Below are positions 1-11,980 of a DNA stretch of 64,000 nucleotides, one piece after another. Both the position numbers and the translations under genes were made by a program. A model generated the notes under the pieces. It was not told where the DNA came from. It saw only the letters and a program-made list of their open reading frames with translations, and did not search any database. The stretch's first letter is position 1. Every line of letters begins with the position of its first letter. The DNA is taken from assembly GCF_004359215.1 (NCBI RefSeq), contig NC_090618.1:3182366-3246365 (forward strand). The letters run 5' to 3'. The stretch is from Bremia lactucae. Taxonomy: Eukaryota; Oomycota; Peronosporomycetes; Peronosporales; Peronosporaceae.

Positions 1-1043
1 GCAGAACTCATGCGTCTCGCACGCTGGTTCTTGCCATCGCCCTTTGGGAAGGGAGTCCTCTTGCTGGGCATTTTTGCCCCAGCAGGGACCCTGGCATAGC
101 AGCGAGCCATCATATGGCCGCGCTTGCCGCATTTAAAACAGACCACGTCTGCATTGCCCAACTCCATAGGAGTGGCATCTGTCCTCTCGGCCGACGGCTT
201 ATACCAAGCTGTCGCCGAGGCACTGTTGTAGGATTGCTCCTCAACTAAGGCAATTTGGATTGCCTCTTCCATCGTCGACGGCACCTTTCTGAAAAGGGCC
301 TGTCGCGATGGGCCATGCCGTAGTCCGTTCATAAACGTGGGCACCTTAATGTGCTCCGGAATCGGACCTACGGTTATGGATGCGGACAGCGAGCGCATCT
401 CTTGCACATACTCTTGCAGAGATCGCTTCGCCTGTCGCGCCCCAAAGAAGCGCGCCTGAAGCAACACTTCGTTGTTCGGCGGCTGGTACATGGCGCGAAT
501 CTTATCCTTAAAGATCGCCCATGAGGGGAACGCTTTTCTGTCCGCCATAAGCGCCGAGTAAGCCCACTCTGAGGCCTTACCGCGCAGATGCGACATAGCG
601 TACGACACCATCCGGCTGTCGTCCTCGATGAGCTGGGCGACACCACATTGCTCCACGGCTAAAAGCCAGTGGACAATCGTGTGCGCCGCAGTTCCATCGA
701 ACTTGGGCGGGTCCATCCGAATGGGCCTCGGCTGATGCGGCCGGGCAGAGAGCATCTCAACAGTCCTGTTGAGAGCCTCGCTCCGAGCCTGCTCATGCCT
801 CAGCTCATCCTGAGTCTGAGTGACGGACTCCGCCGCAGCATGGCTCTGTGCCTCGGACGCGGCCCTCCGCTGTCCGAGCACAAATGCCTCAAACTGCTCC
901 AACTGAGCAACATGTTGCTCAGGAGGACTACCCAGGAGCCTGGCCAGGGCTTGTTCACCAAGTCCCTGCGCCATTAGCCCTGCCACCTCCCGATGATGTT
1001 CGGAGAGGTGGGGAAAATGAGCCCAATCAATGTTGAGGCTCAT
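1..1043 (-). CDS. gag polyprotein, partial (family D retrotransposon)
   Basis: Structural protein of an LTR retrotransposon. ATG at 1043, 57 bases after the LTR; at least 347 codons are open to the window edge. Domains in order: a Gln/Glu-rich N-terminal helical part (residues about 30-95), a retrotransposon-gag capsid-like region (about 100-270) with the block PPNNEVLLQARFF, and a CCHC zinc knuckle (CFKCGKRGHMMARC, about residues 301-314), expected to bind the element RNA. The decayed copy at 44557-45700 is close in sequence but has lost its ATG and carries stops. The downstream protease and pol lie beyond position 1. Intactness suggests recent activity; that is inference. Confidence 0.8.
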   Translation of the reverse strand, partial: MSLNIDWAHFPHLSEHHREVAGLMAQGLGEQALARLLGSPPEQHVAQLEQFEAFVLGQRRAASEAQSHAAAESVTQTQDELRHEQARSEALNRTVEMLSARPHQPRPIRMDPPKFDGTAAHTIVHWLLAVEQCGVAQLIEDDSRMVSYAMSHLRGKASEWAYSALMADRKAFPSWAIFKDKIRAMYQPPNNEVLLQARFFGARQAKRSLQEYVQEMRSLSASITVGPIPEHIKVPTFMNGLRHGPSRQALFRKVPSTMEEAIQIALVEEQSYNSASATAWYKPSAERTDATPMELGNADVVCFKCGKRGHMMARCYARVPAGAKMPSKRTPFPKGDGKNQRARRMSS

Positions 1044-1099
1044 CCTCACGTACACACGCAGAGATGCGGGTCGTGGGAAGGATTTCAAGTGCTACCAAG

Positions 1100-1652
1100 T
1101 GTAGGCGGGCACGTCGTAATGCGGCCACGCTCTACTTAGCACACACCCTAGCACAGCGAGGAAGCGGTTTGCACCTGCTTCTCTTGCGTGCAGTGAGGTA
1201 GTTGTGGTGGGCGCGCAAGCGACCTCACCCAACACACTAAGAACTCTGGTGAAGTGACGTCACGGGAGCGGTAATCCGTCTCCTCGTGCGCACTTACCAA
1301 GTAGGTAGTAAATTTCAGACTGATTTATATTTAATAGAATTAAATACAAATACCTATTTTTACCAATTAAAATGATATCTCTATAGATATCATTTAATAT
1401 GTATTGCGAGCGTATCTTTATAGATACCTCGCGTAACTGATGACGCTAGCCGTCATCATGGATGACGCTGGGCGTCATCCCTCCTAATGTGAATGCACCC
1501 ATGTGCATCACATCCACAAGGGTTGGTCACAAATGTGCACCACACCCGAGTGTTGGGTCTAATTACTATTATTTAGTAATTGACCATCCCCTTAAGTACC
1601 AAATGTACTTAATGGGGACTGTGTAACATTAGGGCAACTCTAGCCCGTTACA
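1100..1652 (-). repeat. 5' LTR of family D element
   Basis: On the minus strand it starts TGTAACGGG and ends CTACA, matching the copy at 43958-44500 along its length. It holds two imperfect palindromes of the form GATGACG...CGTCATC (1439-1457 and 1460-1480) and a perfect GTGACGTCAC (1254-1263), a CRE/bZIP-type site. Promoter activity is inferred from the family, not seen. Confidence 0.85.
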
Positions 1653-2109
1653 ATGCGCGTCGGTCGCAGCCCATCTGAAGCAAGCCGCATAAATTCTTGG
1701 CGTTGGATGGGGTTAGAGCACGTCCTTGCGGGTGGACAGACGGATCGGCAAAGGGTGCGGGGTTGTGTTCCTTGTTATAAAAATACTGCCCACTCTGTGT
1801 CATTTTGACGGCATATGGTGCAGCTAAAGATACATCCTGTTCTCCGACTGCCACGCACGCGCTTGCGTTTGCGCTGTTGCTGTTCTGCTTCTGCCTCTGA
1901 TTGTGGCTGTTGTGCTCCACAAGAACAGTAGAGAACCACAGCTTTCACGTCACCAGCTTTTTTGCTACCCACCCGCCTTGTATGCTTGATAGTCAAAACA
2001 AAACCCTCGTGTTGCAATTGTGAATCACTGCAGCACGAGCCTCTTCTAGTGTAGCAAACACACGTTCTCCGAGCTCTCCAGGTAATTCCAATTTGTTCAG
2101 GTTGTTCAT
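1653..2109 (-). pseudogene. MULE-type transposase N-terminus (FAR1-like domain), broken
   Basis: Minus-strand reading from ATG 2109 gives a coherent N-terminal domain: a leader ending in FATLEEARAAV, then GFVLTIKHTRRVGSKK, a Cys motif (YCSCG), basic KRKRVRGSRRTGC, FSCT, an aromatic strand (EWAVF), then KEHNPAP and HPQGRALTP. This order matches the FAR1/WRKY-like zinc domain that precedes the catalytic part of Mutator-like transposases common in oomycetes. Two frameshifts are needed, near 2025 and near 1790, and His-Asn-His is degraded to His-Asn-Pro. The coding sequence stops where the family D LTR begins, so the retrotransposon interrupted an already decaying or then-intact gene. Family assignment is from motif recognition only. 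Confidence 0.55.
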
Positions 2110-2765
2110 TATAAAAAGATTAAAGAGTTATGGAAAGTGAATTGACGTTAAAAAATGGCGGCGGCAAATTAGTTATTTTGTTATAATTTAATGGTTCCAG
2201 CCAATCACAGTCTTTGGAAATTAGCTTAGGTCTATATCAATAGGGTGAGTTGTGGTTAGCCAAAGGTGGGTGCTGGTTAGCGGCTCAATTATTAAATTAC
2301 TGAAAGATCCAGAATCTCGCGCTGCGTATGATGGCGTAATCTGGAATACCCCAATAAAGGTACTAGTTTTAGCCAATCAAAGTACCTCAATCTTATATGA
2401 ATCGGTTTAGCAAAAACCTGGTTTAGATACCCCTTGTTTAGTGAAAATAAGAAATTATTACATTTTTTCATGATGCCGCGCATTTTAGAGCAGCTAACAC
2501 CTCTAGTTCCGTGAAGTATCTCTTCGTCGCTCATATTTATCCGTTGACAAGCGCAACGATAACAGCTTCGCTTCATCTCGCAAATCATACACTAGTCCTT
2601 TTTGTGACTGGTGTTACCCTAACACAAGTCATCATTTGTTTGTTGCAAAGGTCCACCAATTCTGTCCGAGTCGAAATGTGGTAGAGAAAGTAAAGCTAAA
2701 AAAAATCACGAACAGATACAAGTATCAGTTTCAACTTTTTACACTCCAACGAACGTCTCTCGAGG
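2110..2765. other. Intergenic, no supported gene
   Basis: AT-rich spacer between the broken transposase and the 3' end of the large 13-exon gene. A 98-codon ATG frame on the minus strand (2588-2292) has no recognisable motif and no splice context, so I do not call it. Confidence 0.5.
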
Positions 2766-5700
2766 TCAGCTAACGATGAAGGCATTTTTTAGTCGTTCAT
2801 AAGACGAAGTTTTGCAGTGCTGGGCAACACATACAATCGCAGCGAGGAGATCAGTTGTGGCTCGTGCCAAGGAGATATTGTACGTATCCGTTTGCTGTAT
2901 CACAAGATGATCCAACTGGTCATCGATTTTAATACTTCGAAAGGCAGACGGACAGAATCGATGCGCACGGAGCATACTTGACGGTGACTCAATATTGGCA
3001 ACAAACAATGTGTCCATCTTTGCTGTTGTCCGCTTGGATAGTGCCAAGTAGACGGTCTGAAGATACGTGAGCGCCAGCTCAACCAATGAAACTAGTTCCA
3101 CCATCGGCCGACGATCGTGAAATGTAATCGCTTCGCATACAATTCCACATAATTCGACCAACAATACACAGCTGCATGTATTACAAGTCAGACAAATTAG
3201 TTCAATCAATACATTGACACCTTTAGCAAATTACCAAATCGTGCTTCTGATAGCTTTTTCTTCCGGTATGAGCTTGATCATGCATTCCACGATCCATTCT
3301 AGACATGGATGAATTTCACTAAGTTGAAAATCAAAATTAACCACGCCATTTTCAGCAAGGAGTTTCACTTGAGTGGCATTTGGGGTCTCGGCATTCAAGT
3401 TTGCGTGGTGGAGAGTCGCTCGTACGAATTGGCTTAAAGGCACCACCGTTTCTAGCAGGACCATGACATCCCGTTGTTGAAGCACGAATAATAGCGTTTC
3501 TCTCACATAATCATTTAACACAAATACTCGGAGTTGCTGTATGCGCTTACACGACGTGTAGACAAGTTCAGCTCGGGAATGTTCGAATGATTTTGTGCGC
3601 TTACAATTGAACAGACCACACGATAAATAAAATGCCTCTCGGCGAATTGTCGTCTCATCAATGCCGAGACCGGTATTTTGAGTAACGTCGTCGTCTGGGT
3701 AATAGCTGTGGATACCAAGAGGGCCATCGGGATCCAACATGTTGACAAGTAATGTTCTTAAAGGAGAGGAAAGCCAACCGGTCTTAAAAGTCTGGTATAT
3801 CTCGGATGTCTACAAGACAGGGCACATAGTTTAAGGCAATACGTGAGGTGTATCACTCGTAAAGCTAGCATACCTGTGCAAACCAATGGAGTAAGCTTGG
3901 ATACTTTTGACATGCGAAAAAAAGCTGCACACTGTCGACAAATCGCATTGAAGCGGAGCAAAATCCGTTGCGAAGCTCCGAATTAATATTCTTTGCTCCG
4001 TCGCGATGATTCTGTCGTCGTTGCATCTCCAATCGCTTAATTGCTTGAGGATATTCGGCACTATTCATCTGTCGAAATAGTAATTCTATCAAGCTGAAGA
4101 AGAGGTTTGTCTCTCCAATCGCCATCTCGCCACAATAGAAAAGAAAAGTATTTATGCATTCATACATGAATTGAAACATTGTCGTCAGGCCCGTAAGCCT
4201 TTCATCAAATGACTTAATGGAGTCGTCTATATCATGAATCGACCGCCCTTTTACAGCAATTCCTCCAGCTTGGCGAAGAAATGACTTGGCTAGCTTATGC
4301 CAATTATAGTTCCAACGGTCAATTTCGCGACAAGATTGCCGAAAGTTGTACTTATAGCCACTGTATTTATCACACCGAGTCGTGTAAGTAATGCGTAACA
4401 TTTTCAATACGCAGTTAAATACTCACTCGAGAAAAGAGACGAAGATTCCAGTTGTAGGATTTACCATTTTAGCCCGGAATAGATTCATTTCATGCCAACG
4501 ACTCGAGCTAGTAGCAGTATACGAGTTCCAAAGATCGCCAGCGATTCTACAAAAGGACTGAAATACATCCAAATGAAGGTCGTATAGAGTTGCAGCATCA
4601 TGAAGTCCGGCTCTGGTGGCACCAAACAAAGAACGAAACTTGCATGTCAAAGCGACCTTACGCAAGACGTTAAGCAAATTTAAATCCATCGTTTCAAACT
4701 CTATCGAATCACTTTGAAGAACATGGAAAATGAGCCCATCGGTCAACATTACCCAGTAGTCTGAATGATGTATGCGTGTCAACTTGTGCGCTTTTACTTC
4801 TTGAGTCATTCTCCCATTCACTGTGAATGGGGCATCCTTTAATTTGAATGCAACGGGATTCCTGTGAAATGTAGTAATATCAAGCGTTCCTAACAACCAA
4901 GCGATACATAACTCCCGGTCAGCCTCACTTTCCTTAAAAAAAACACTTCTCAGCCGATTAATTACGGGACTATGCTTGAGCACAGCACTTAGCACGCGTG
5001 GAGCAAGATTTCTAGACTTTGCAGTTGAGGACATGTAATTGTTCCAAAGGAACTGAACTTTGCCCGTGCCAATCACCAGGCCAAGCAAATCAATCGCATA
5101 CAATTCTTCAAACGTCGAAGCATCGGTCAACGGATACTTCAGCACAAGTTGCTGCACGACTACTCGCAGATTAGTACTGATCAGCTCAATTACTTTTGAA
5201 CGGCACACATGAATTGTCCACGCTAGAACAGGTCTAGCATCGCGTCCTTCAAGCATATTATCCATGTCAAGCTCCGCTAATGCTTCGTCGAATTCGTCGT
5301 CACAAATTTTATGTGAGGAAGAAAGCAATGCAAAGCATTGCTTTGGCTCATCTGGAGCCCGAGGAAGCGCGATTTGAAATACCTCAAGAGCGATCTTTAA
5401 CTCCTCCACAGCAATGATACCCTGCGTTGCAGCATATAGACAAGCCTCCATTCCCGTGCCAAAGACATGTTCGAGACTTTTACAAACGGCAATTTCAAAC
5501 GTAGGTCCAGCTTTCAACCCTGATGAAGGCAATTCTATCATTTTGAGCATCAAATCGCGCATACAGAATAGCGGTGACATCGCAGCTCCTAAACACAAGT
5601 GTAAAAATTATTCGTGACGAGTTTCAAGATGCGTCAGAGTACATTACTTCGTAGCAGCTGCTGGCGATTGCGCATGTTCCACGCTGTAGCACCATGCGAT

Positions 5701-8700
5701 TCGCTCAGGCTTGAAGGCATAGGAAAATTTGCCCGTAATTGACGTACGGATGAATCAAGCCGGTCATTCAGACTACTAAAAGTTATAGGAAATTCGAATG
5801 ACCTCTTTTCAAGAAGCACGAAGCCTAGCGTGTAGAAGGCTTGAGCCGCTAAAACTTCACATTCCACCTTCCCTGCAGTCCACCGATGAATTTCCTTGCA
5901 ATAAAAGTCTACCTCTCGCTCCAAGTATCGAACGTCTTTGTCTGGCCGCTCGATTGGAAAGTAATTATTATCGCCACACTCCATACAAATCCCAACAACT
6001 CCGAATACGAGTAATATTGCGGTGCTCAGTTGTTCCTATATTGCATATAGAAACAGCACATGAAGAATTATAAAAAAGTCACAATAGATACGAAAATCAA
6101 CTTCCGCACCTGTTTAATTATTAGCGAAAGAGGCTGCGATTCTTGAGATTGTTGGACTGGCGCTGTATTCATTAATTTATCGGGTTTTCGCGCCCAATGC
6201 CAGTCTTTTTCAGAAGATTTGCAAGTGCGTAGTTGATTTGGAACTAACAATTCAATTTGAGTAGAATTTCGTTCAATATCGGAACTTTGTGGTATTGCGT
6301 TGAGAACAGAGCGACGAAAGCGACTCCGGTGGACACGCCTGTCAATCTTTAGCAGTTGAATCTGTACATTTTTTCAAATTAGTTTTAACGCTTATATTAC
6401 TGCACAAAAACATTTGAAACTCCCTTTCTTACCCAAATAATCCTACAGATATTTGACGTAAGGTCGTCGTCGTTGTTGTTTTCTCCAGCATATGCAGAAA
6501 GTCGAGCTTTCGAGTTTCCGATATCTCGGCATTGAGAAATATATTGCTTGAGCAGTCGAGGAAGTTCAAATATTATTATGTGTGGAAAGTGCAGAGCATG
6601 AGTGCCACAGAGCTGGCGCAAAATTTGCTCCACAACGTCTTCATAACTGATAAGTCAGAGCTAGAATTTAAAGCTAAATTTAAAGTACACAAACCTGTCG
6701 AAGGATGCCAGCGCTTCGAAAATGTCGTGATACGCTTCAGCACATGTTGTATGTAACGATCTGTTGAAGACAAATCAATATCAGACTCAAAAAAGCTCGA
6801 CGATTAACTCGACTACCTCGTGACTTACCGACACATTGGCAATATTCCAGTTGTAGATTGATTGATTGATTCAAAGGCGCTTCAAATGGCAGAAATAAAA
6901 GCTTGTTCGGGTAAAGAAGGTCTTTGACAACGGCCCATTTTGCATCACATCTGTCAAGTACCATTGCCACAGAATTCAGTGCATAGACAACATTTTTCTA
7001 AAATATTATCAACTCACACAGCTTCTTCGTGCCTTTCAGCATCAGGCTCAGAATAAATCCAAGACAAAATAGCTAAAAGGTCCCAAGTCGCTTCCAGTGC
7101 TAGAAGCTTACTTCGAAAAGTCTCGTCGCAGATTCCAGATTTCCCATTATTCTGCTCTTTTGATTCAAAATCACGTACGTAACCTCCATATGATTCACCG
7201 CGAATAAAACAACAAGCTAGTTTGTCGAAATAGCGCTGTCGATATACTGTTTGCAGCAATGCCCAGACGTGCTTCTCTTTTAGTGATAGAGCTGTTTCGT
7301 TAGACTTTTTCACGCAAGCCAAACTTAAGCTGCAATTACGAATTAATATCCACAAAGCTAATGCTGGAAACGAATCAGGCGGTGATTTATCGAATCCTAT
7401 TGTAATCACACGATGGGATGATGGAAGAAAGATATACAAATCGAATAAAAACAGCACAACGGCCAAAATCAGCCTGTTAATTGGTAATATAGTTCGGTAG
7501 ACATTCTCAATCTCTTGCTTCACCATGTCATGTGTCTCACTGAGACGATCAGAGAGAGAACGGAGGGCTTCAAGCATATGAAGACAATACCAAAACGTAC
7601 GTGAGACCGCAGTCAAAAGTGGCGTTGTTATTGCGTCTCTGGCAGCCACCTCAAAGAAAAAGAAGTATGCTTTACACCCATTAAATAAGGAATCACAGTC
7701 AGGAAGCTGCCGAATAAGTGCCGCCATTTCTTTCCAAGTGATTTTTAGAAACTTTGGCAAATCCAGCAGAGTAATTCCTTTCAAAGCCTGCAGGATTTGA
7801 ATAGCAAGACTTGCAATCGCTTTGTGATAAGCTTCTCCAAGAGAAACCAATTGAATCCATTCGTTTGTGTCTGCATACTCTTCCTCATTAACTGCGCTTG
7901 TGCTTCCTTTCGAGAGGGAGTCCATAAAGGCGCTCTCGCAGATTCGAAGATCATTGACGGATTGTCGAACTCGAGAGAATTGTCTTGCAGCAACGGCCTC
8001 AAAGCTTTCGTAATCATCGAACCCAAACTCTTCGTCATGTATCGAATTCAATGGAGCTAGGGAGTCCGAGATCTGATAGCCAAAACGACAATAAACGTCT
8101 TCCTTCTTACGTGAAATATCAGTATCGCCAGTCTCGTCAGCCAATAGGCTTGAGTCATACATCACCACGTCGAAAATAGCCTTCCAGTCGACTATTTCTG
8201 GCCCAGAGTCGCTCGTTTGATTCGTGCAACTACTTGTGCACATCTTTCGCACTTGCGGCTCTGAAACAACGCCGTCAAAAAAACTTCTAGCTGCGTAAGG
8301 AATTTGGCTATAATGACGTCGTTTACTTGAAGGAATTTGCGCAACAAAAGTCTCGTGCGGTCGCTGCTGCTGGTGCATACCACGATGCCGTTTATTACGA
8401 AGAAACATTCGCTGGTCTTGAACAAAGCTACTCTTTTTTCGAGCTACCAGGCTTGCCGAATGAATATCACGGACAGTGCGTGAAGTTTTGTGTTCATCAA
8501 TAACTCCTCGTCGTAATAAATCCGTCGATCGATCTTGAATGCTTTCCTTAGACCGCTGATGCTTCTTTCGAGCAAGTTCGACCCAAGGCCAGCGAGGGTC
8601 GGAAAAGGATATTCTTTGCCGTCCTGCAAGCCTGAAATTCAATTGAAAGCCGTCACTGGATTGATTCTGTGATAAATATCCATCCAGAGTCGAATCAATC

Positions 8701-10689
8701 ATATGCTTTGATCGGTGAGTGTGGTTACGTGCTTTAGCAAGACTTGGTCGACGGACATCATTCTTTAAAACGAAATCGTGGTGTCGTTTTTGCTTTGGTG
8801 TGTTGCTTTCACCCACGTCAACTTTATAAGCTTTATCAGCTTCGTTAATATTATGATACGCATCATCATTGTCGGATGAATAACTGCTATCGCATGAGGA
8901 TTCGGTCTGTTCTAGCTGACCCCGCGGTATCGGAGCCTTTCGTAGCGTAAATGCGTCTTCCACAATCCCTCGGATGTTGTGAATCCACTGAGAGCACTCT
9001 TTCAATTCGTCCTTCCAATCCCCAATTTCGCGATCTAATTGATCAAATGCAGAAGGCTAAACACTCAAGATATGCGCACAAAGTGAGCTGTCTATCAATA
9101 CGGACTGCCTCAGCGCAGAGCACCATACCAGATTTTCACGTCGGTCAAGGGTTCGAGCGATTGTATCCATCGCATCTTCGCCTGCGTTTACCAATATTTT
9201 CGTCAAAAATACATTGTCCAAGGTGGCAACCTGACCCCAAAACAAAACTCAATTTTCTATAGGCGATGGACCTTACATACAATCAGCGAGCGTACCTTAC
9301 GATAGAGATCATTAAGGCCACTCAACGAAATTGCGGGCAAGTTTGCTAGCATCTGATCCACTTGTTTCTGCTCCTCATGAAAAGTGGCAATATGTTTCTG
9401 CTGCTGAGCAAAAATGTCTTGTAGCTGCTTCATCAATCCGTCCGTCGTTTTTTCTAATCGAAGGCCTGTGCATCGGATTACATCTTTTGGAAGTTCCTCG
9501 GGATTCCCTTCTGGTTGAATAAAGTTGCCATCAAGATCGTTCGTAGTGTGTTCATATCCTCCAACAAATTGTCGACGATTGGTTCGAGCGTGCTGTCTTT
9601 CCAGTCGCCAAGGTTGTTCAGAACCTTCTGTACGACTGTCAGACTCACTGTTTTCAGTAGAATTGTCATTCATGTCATGGTAGTTTTCAGTTTCCACTTC
9701 CTCAACTTCATGACTAGATTGGTCACTTGCATCACCACTACGGCTGCTTTCTTCGTCACTGCTATCAATAATCCGATGTCGTCGTCGCTGAGATACTGCA
9801 GGCTGCTCCACGAGACGACTTGAGACATCATCTGGATAATTTCCACTAAAATTCGTAGACTGACTCGACTCTCCACGTGCCCTCTCTGCCAATATTGAAG
9901 ATGAAGCTTCGTTTAGCTTTTCATCCGCCGCTTGCATTACATCGCGCAACCGCCTTTTCTTATTTCTTTGAGGTATATGTAGTATTCTTTTTTCCCGCCG
10001 TTCCTGGGCTTCTCGTTGCTTTCTCAAATGGGGCCTATTAATATAATCGTCTAGTGACACACAACATGCAAAACATCGTCAGCAATCGTATCAAAAGAAG
10101 ATGTATGATCCACCGTACTGTGGTAATATTCCCGACTAACTCGTTCACGATTTGAATGTTTCTTTAAGAGCTTCGATGAGTGGACATAGACTCGCTCGAC
10201 TTTTCTCTCGAATCCACCCAAAACGTAGCGTACGTCATAGAAAAACTCCTCACTTTCTCCTTCACAAGATTTTTCACGGTATACACGCGTGATTCGTCCA
10301 GCACCTCCTTGTTTATTGATACCAGGCCATGTTCGAGACTCCACGTCCACCAATGTCCCAACTTTCAACAGACCACGCGGCAACTCCTCGTCGTCAGTCT
10401 TCTCGTTAAATTTGCATTCTTCACTTAATTCGACATTATCTTTGTTTTGCTGTTCAGCTGCATCTACTCCATCCGCATCCTGTTCTTGAACTTTTGTTTG
10501 CAGCACCGCTGGCATCGCTCTATTCTGCTCGAGTTCTTGTTTTCTCGGCTCCGCTAAGCATTCTGTTACCTGCCACATTCTATCAGCAGAATGTATCGCA
10601 TCGTTTCCACGCGCAAAACGTTCCTCTGTAAATGGTAATGCATCGATCACTTCCTCATCGGAGTCCGCAACAAAGTCGGAGTCATTCAT
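2766..10689 (-). CDS. Large 13-exon nuclear-type protein, 2374 aa; possible Mms22/Mus7-like
   Basis: Thirteen exons join in phase into 2374 codons: 10689-10119, 10050-9296, 9230-9129, 9056-7018, 6950-6829, 6760-6691, 6646-6433, 6361-6110, 6035-5648, 5588-4427, 4360-3874, 3791-3235, 3171-2766. Introns are mostly 57-102 bases, GT-AG; the 44-base intron 6690-6647 and the first donor (10118) are the weakest joins. The N-terminus is acidic (DFVADSDEEV), followed by a Tudor/SH3-like barrel block (about residues 110-185, VGTLVDVESRTWPG...), Ser/Asp/Arg-rich low-complexity sequence with a short coiled coil, then a long helical C-terminal half of over 1200 residues. This layout (acidic, disordered N-terminus and huge helical C-terminus) is that of replication-fork repair scaffolds of the Mms22/Mus7 type, but I saw no diagnostic motif. 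The family is a guess; the gene model is firm. An in-frame ATG-less extension exists upstream, so 10689 is chosen as start. Confidence 0.75.
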
Positions 10690-10786
10690 TTTGCTCGAGG
10701 TAGAGTGATGGTTTCTGTCAGTATTACCGAAAAGAAACCACGGTATTCCACTTAAAATACCTATCAGATCGCAATAAAAAAAGGCT

Positions 10787-10815
10787 TTACCAGGCAACAA
10801 TTAGGTGCCTGGTAA
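10787..10815. repeat. Perfect 10-bp inverted repeat
   Basis: TTACCAGGCA and TGCCTGGTAA flank a 9-base loop. It lies in the 217-base spacer between the 3' end of the first hydrolase gene and the start of the 13-exon gene, both on the minus strand. It could form a hairpin in the upstream gene's 3' region or be a two-fold protein site. No function can be assigned. Confidence 0.6.
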
Positions 10816-10906
10816 GATTACTTTATCATTTACGTGGTGTACACACACCCATTAGCAAGAAACATTCCACAAAAAATAATGGCACAATCTTCCGTAAGCT
10901 TCATTA

Positions 10907-11980
10907 CTACAAATTATCACACGGGGACGCTCGCCTCATGGTTTCGACGACCTCATCGGCAATTTCGTCCGCGTACTGGCAAATTGCCCCATGACCACCA
11001 GCATCAAAGAAAAGCGTATGCACGTGATCGCCACTTAAATGCTCTTTTAGAATAATCGACTCAGTTGGTGGAATGACGTCGTCCCGCATGGCACTTACGA
11101 TCAGGATCGGGAAGCTGGCGTTATTAAGGTCGCGTAGCCTCTCGTCCGACACAAAGTGCGTTTGGACAGCAGTAGTTTGACCGATGACGCCACTGAGACT
11201 TGGTTCCGGCCATCTTTTCAACTGCAATTCATACATGCGAGCAATTGCCGAACGCACACTTTCGCCTGTTTCAGCAATTGTGGTCGTATTAATGTACTCG
11301 TGTGGGAAGAGAGTGTCCACCATGCTATTTGCCTTATCGGATACTGACGCAAATAGAGTGGTTTTGCGAACCATTAATCCAAGCGACCGTCCACTAGCCT
11401 TATACCTATCTCGGCTGGTTGACACGAGTATTAACGAGCATACTCGCCGAAGATCAAGCAGCGCCAGCTCCTGCGCAATCATGCCGCCCATACTGTAGCA
11501 GAGTCATAACCTTAGCAAATTGTCTGCTCAATGAGCGCAGCTTACGCACCTGCCGCCCACAATATGCGCTGATCGCCAACCAATATGATCCATTAATGCC
11601 AGAATGTCCTCGGCCATGGTGCGGGTCGAGTACATTCCAAAGGGCGCGTCGGTTCCGCCAAAGCCCCGATTGTCCATCACTAGGATGCTCAAACCCACGC
11701 CGCGCTGCTTCTGATTCCACTTGGGCAGCAGCGCGTCGATGAAATGCGCCCATGTGTCCTTGGGCTGCATAAAGCCCGCAATCAGCACCACCTGTTCCAT
11801 GCCCACGGACGCGTTCATTGGTGGCAGCTCGAGAATTGCATAGCTGACTGTAATTCCTGTGGAAATCCTGGCTTCTTTCGCGACGCCATTGCCAAAGTAT
11901 TTCGGCGCAGCGTATAGTGCCTCGACCTGACGCTGGAAGCGAATGCCCGGAGACAATACGATTTTGGGTTTAAACGACAT
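10907..11980 (-). CDS. Alpha/beta hydrolase (paralog A), 338 aa
   Basis: Two exons, 11980-11550 and 11492-10907, joined over a 57-base GTGCGT...CAG intron. Serine hydrolase of the alpha/beta-fold superfamily; substrate unknown. Visible elements: oxyanion-side strand VVLIAGF, the DNRGFGGTD block typical of this fold, nucleophile elbow GGSMGG (Ser144), acid candidate in SAMRDD, and GGHG with the catalytic His near residue 311. The intron falls inside the Ser144 codon (AG|T). The neighbour 12712-13771 is a diverged tandem paralog with the same intron, so the pair arose by duplication after the intron was in place. No signal peptide or membrane segment is evident, suggesting a cytosolic enzyme. 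ATG 11980 is the first in-frame ATG with family-like sequence; the frame upstream has no ATG. Confidence 0.88.

Larger units (their letters stand above)
1..1652 (-). mobile_element. Ty3/gypsy LTR retrotransposon, family D, 5' part (cut by window edge)
   Basis: Right-hand end of a minus-strand LTR retrotransposon: 5' LTR (1652 down to 1100), a primer-binding-like site (1097-1089, reading TGGTAGCAC on the minus strand) two bases after the LTR, then an open gag frame running off the window. The same LTR and gag recur, decayed and on the plus strand, at 43958-45700, and a truncated LTR lies at 51091-51512. The gag frame here carries no stop or frameshift over 347 codons, so this copy looks much younger than the others. 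The element abuts a broken transposase gene at 1653. The 5-bp target duplication cannot be tested because the other end lies outside the window. Confidence 0.85.

Noticed and set aside
2292..2588. 98-codon ATG frame on the minus strand as a gene
   Set aside because: No motif, no splice context and AT-rich; length is expected by chance in this spacer.
6997..7018. 22-base intron in the large gene (GTGTGA to TTTTAG)
   Set aside because: Below any plausible intron length; a GTGAGT donor with the CTTGACAG acceptor 67 bases away restores frame.
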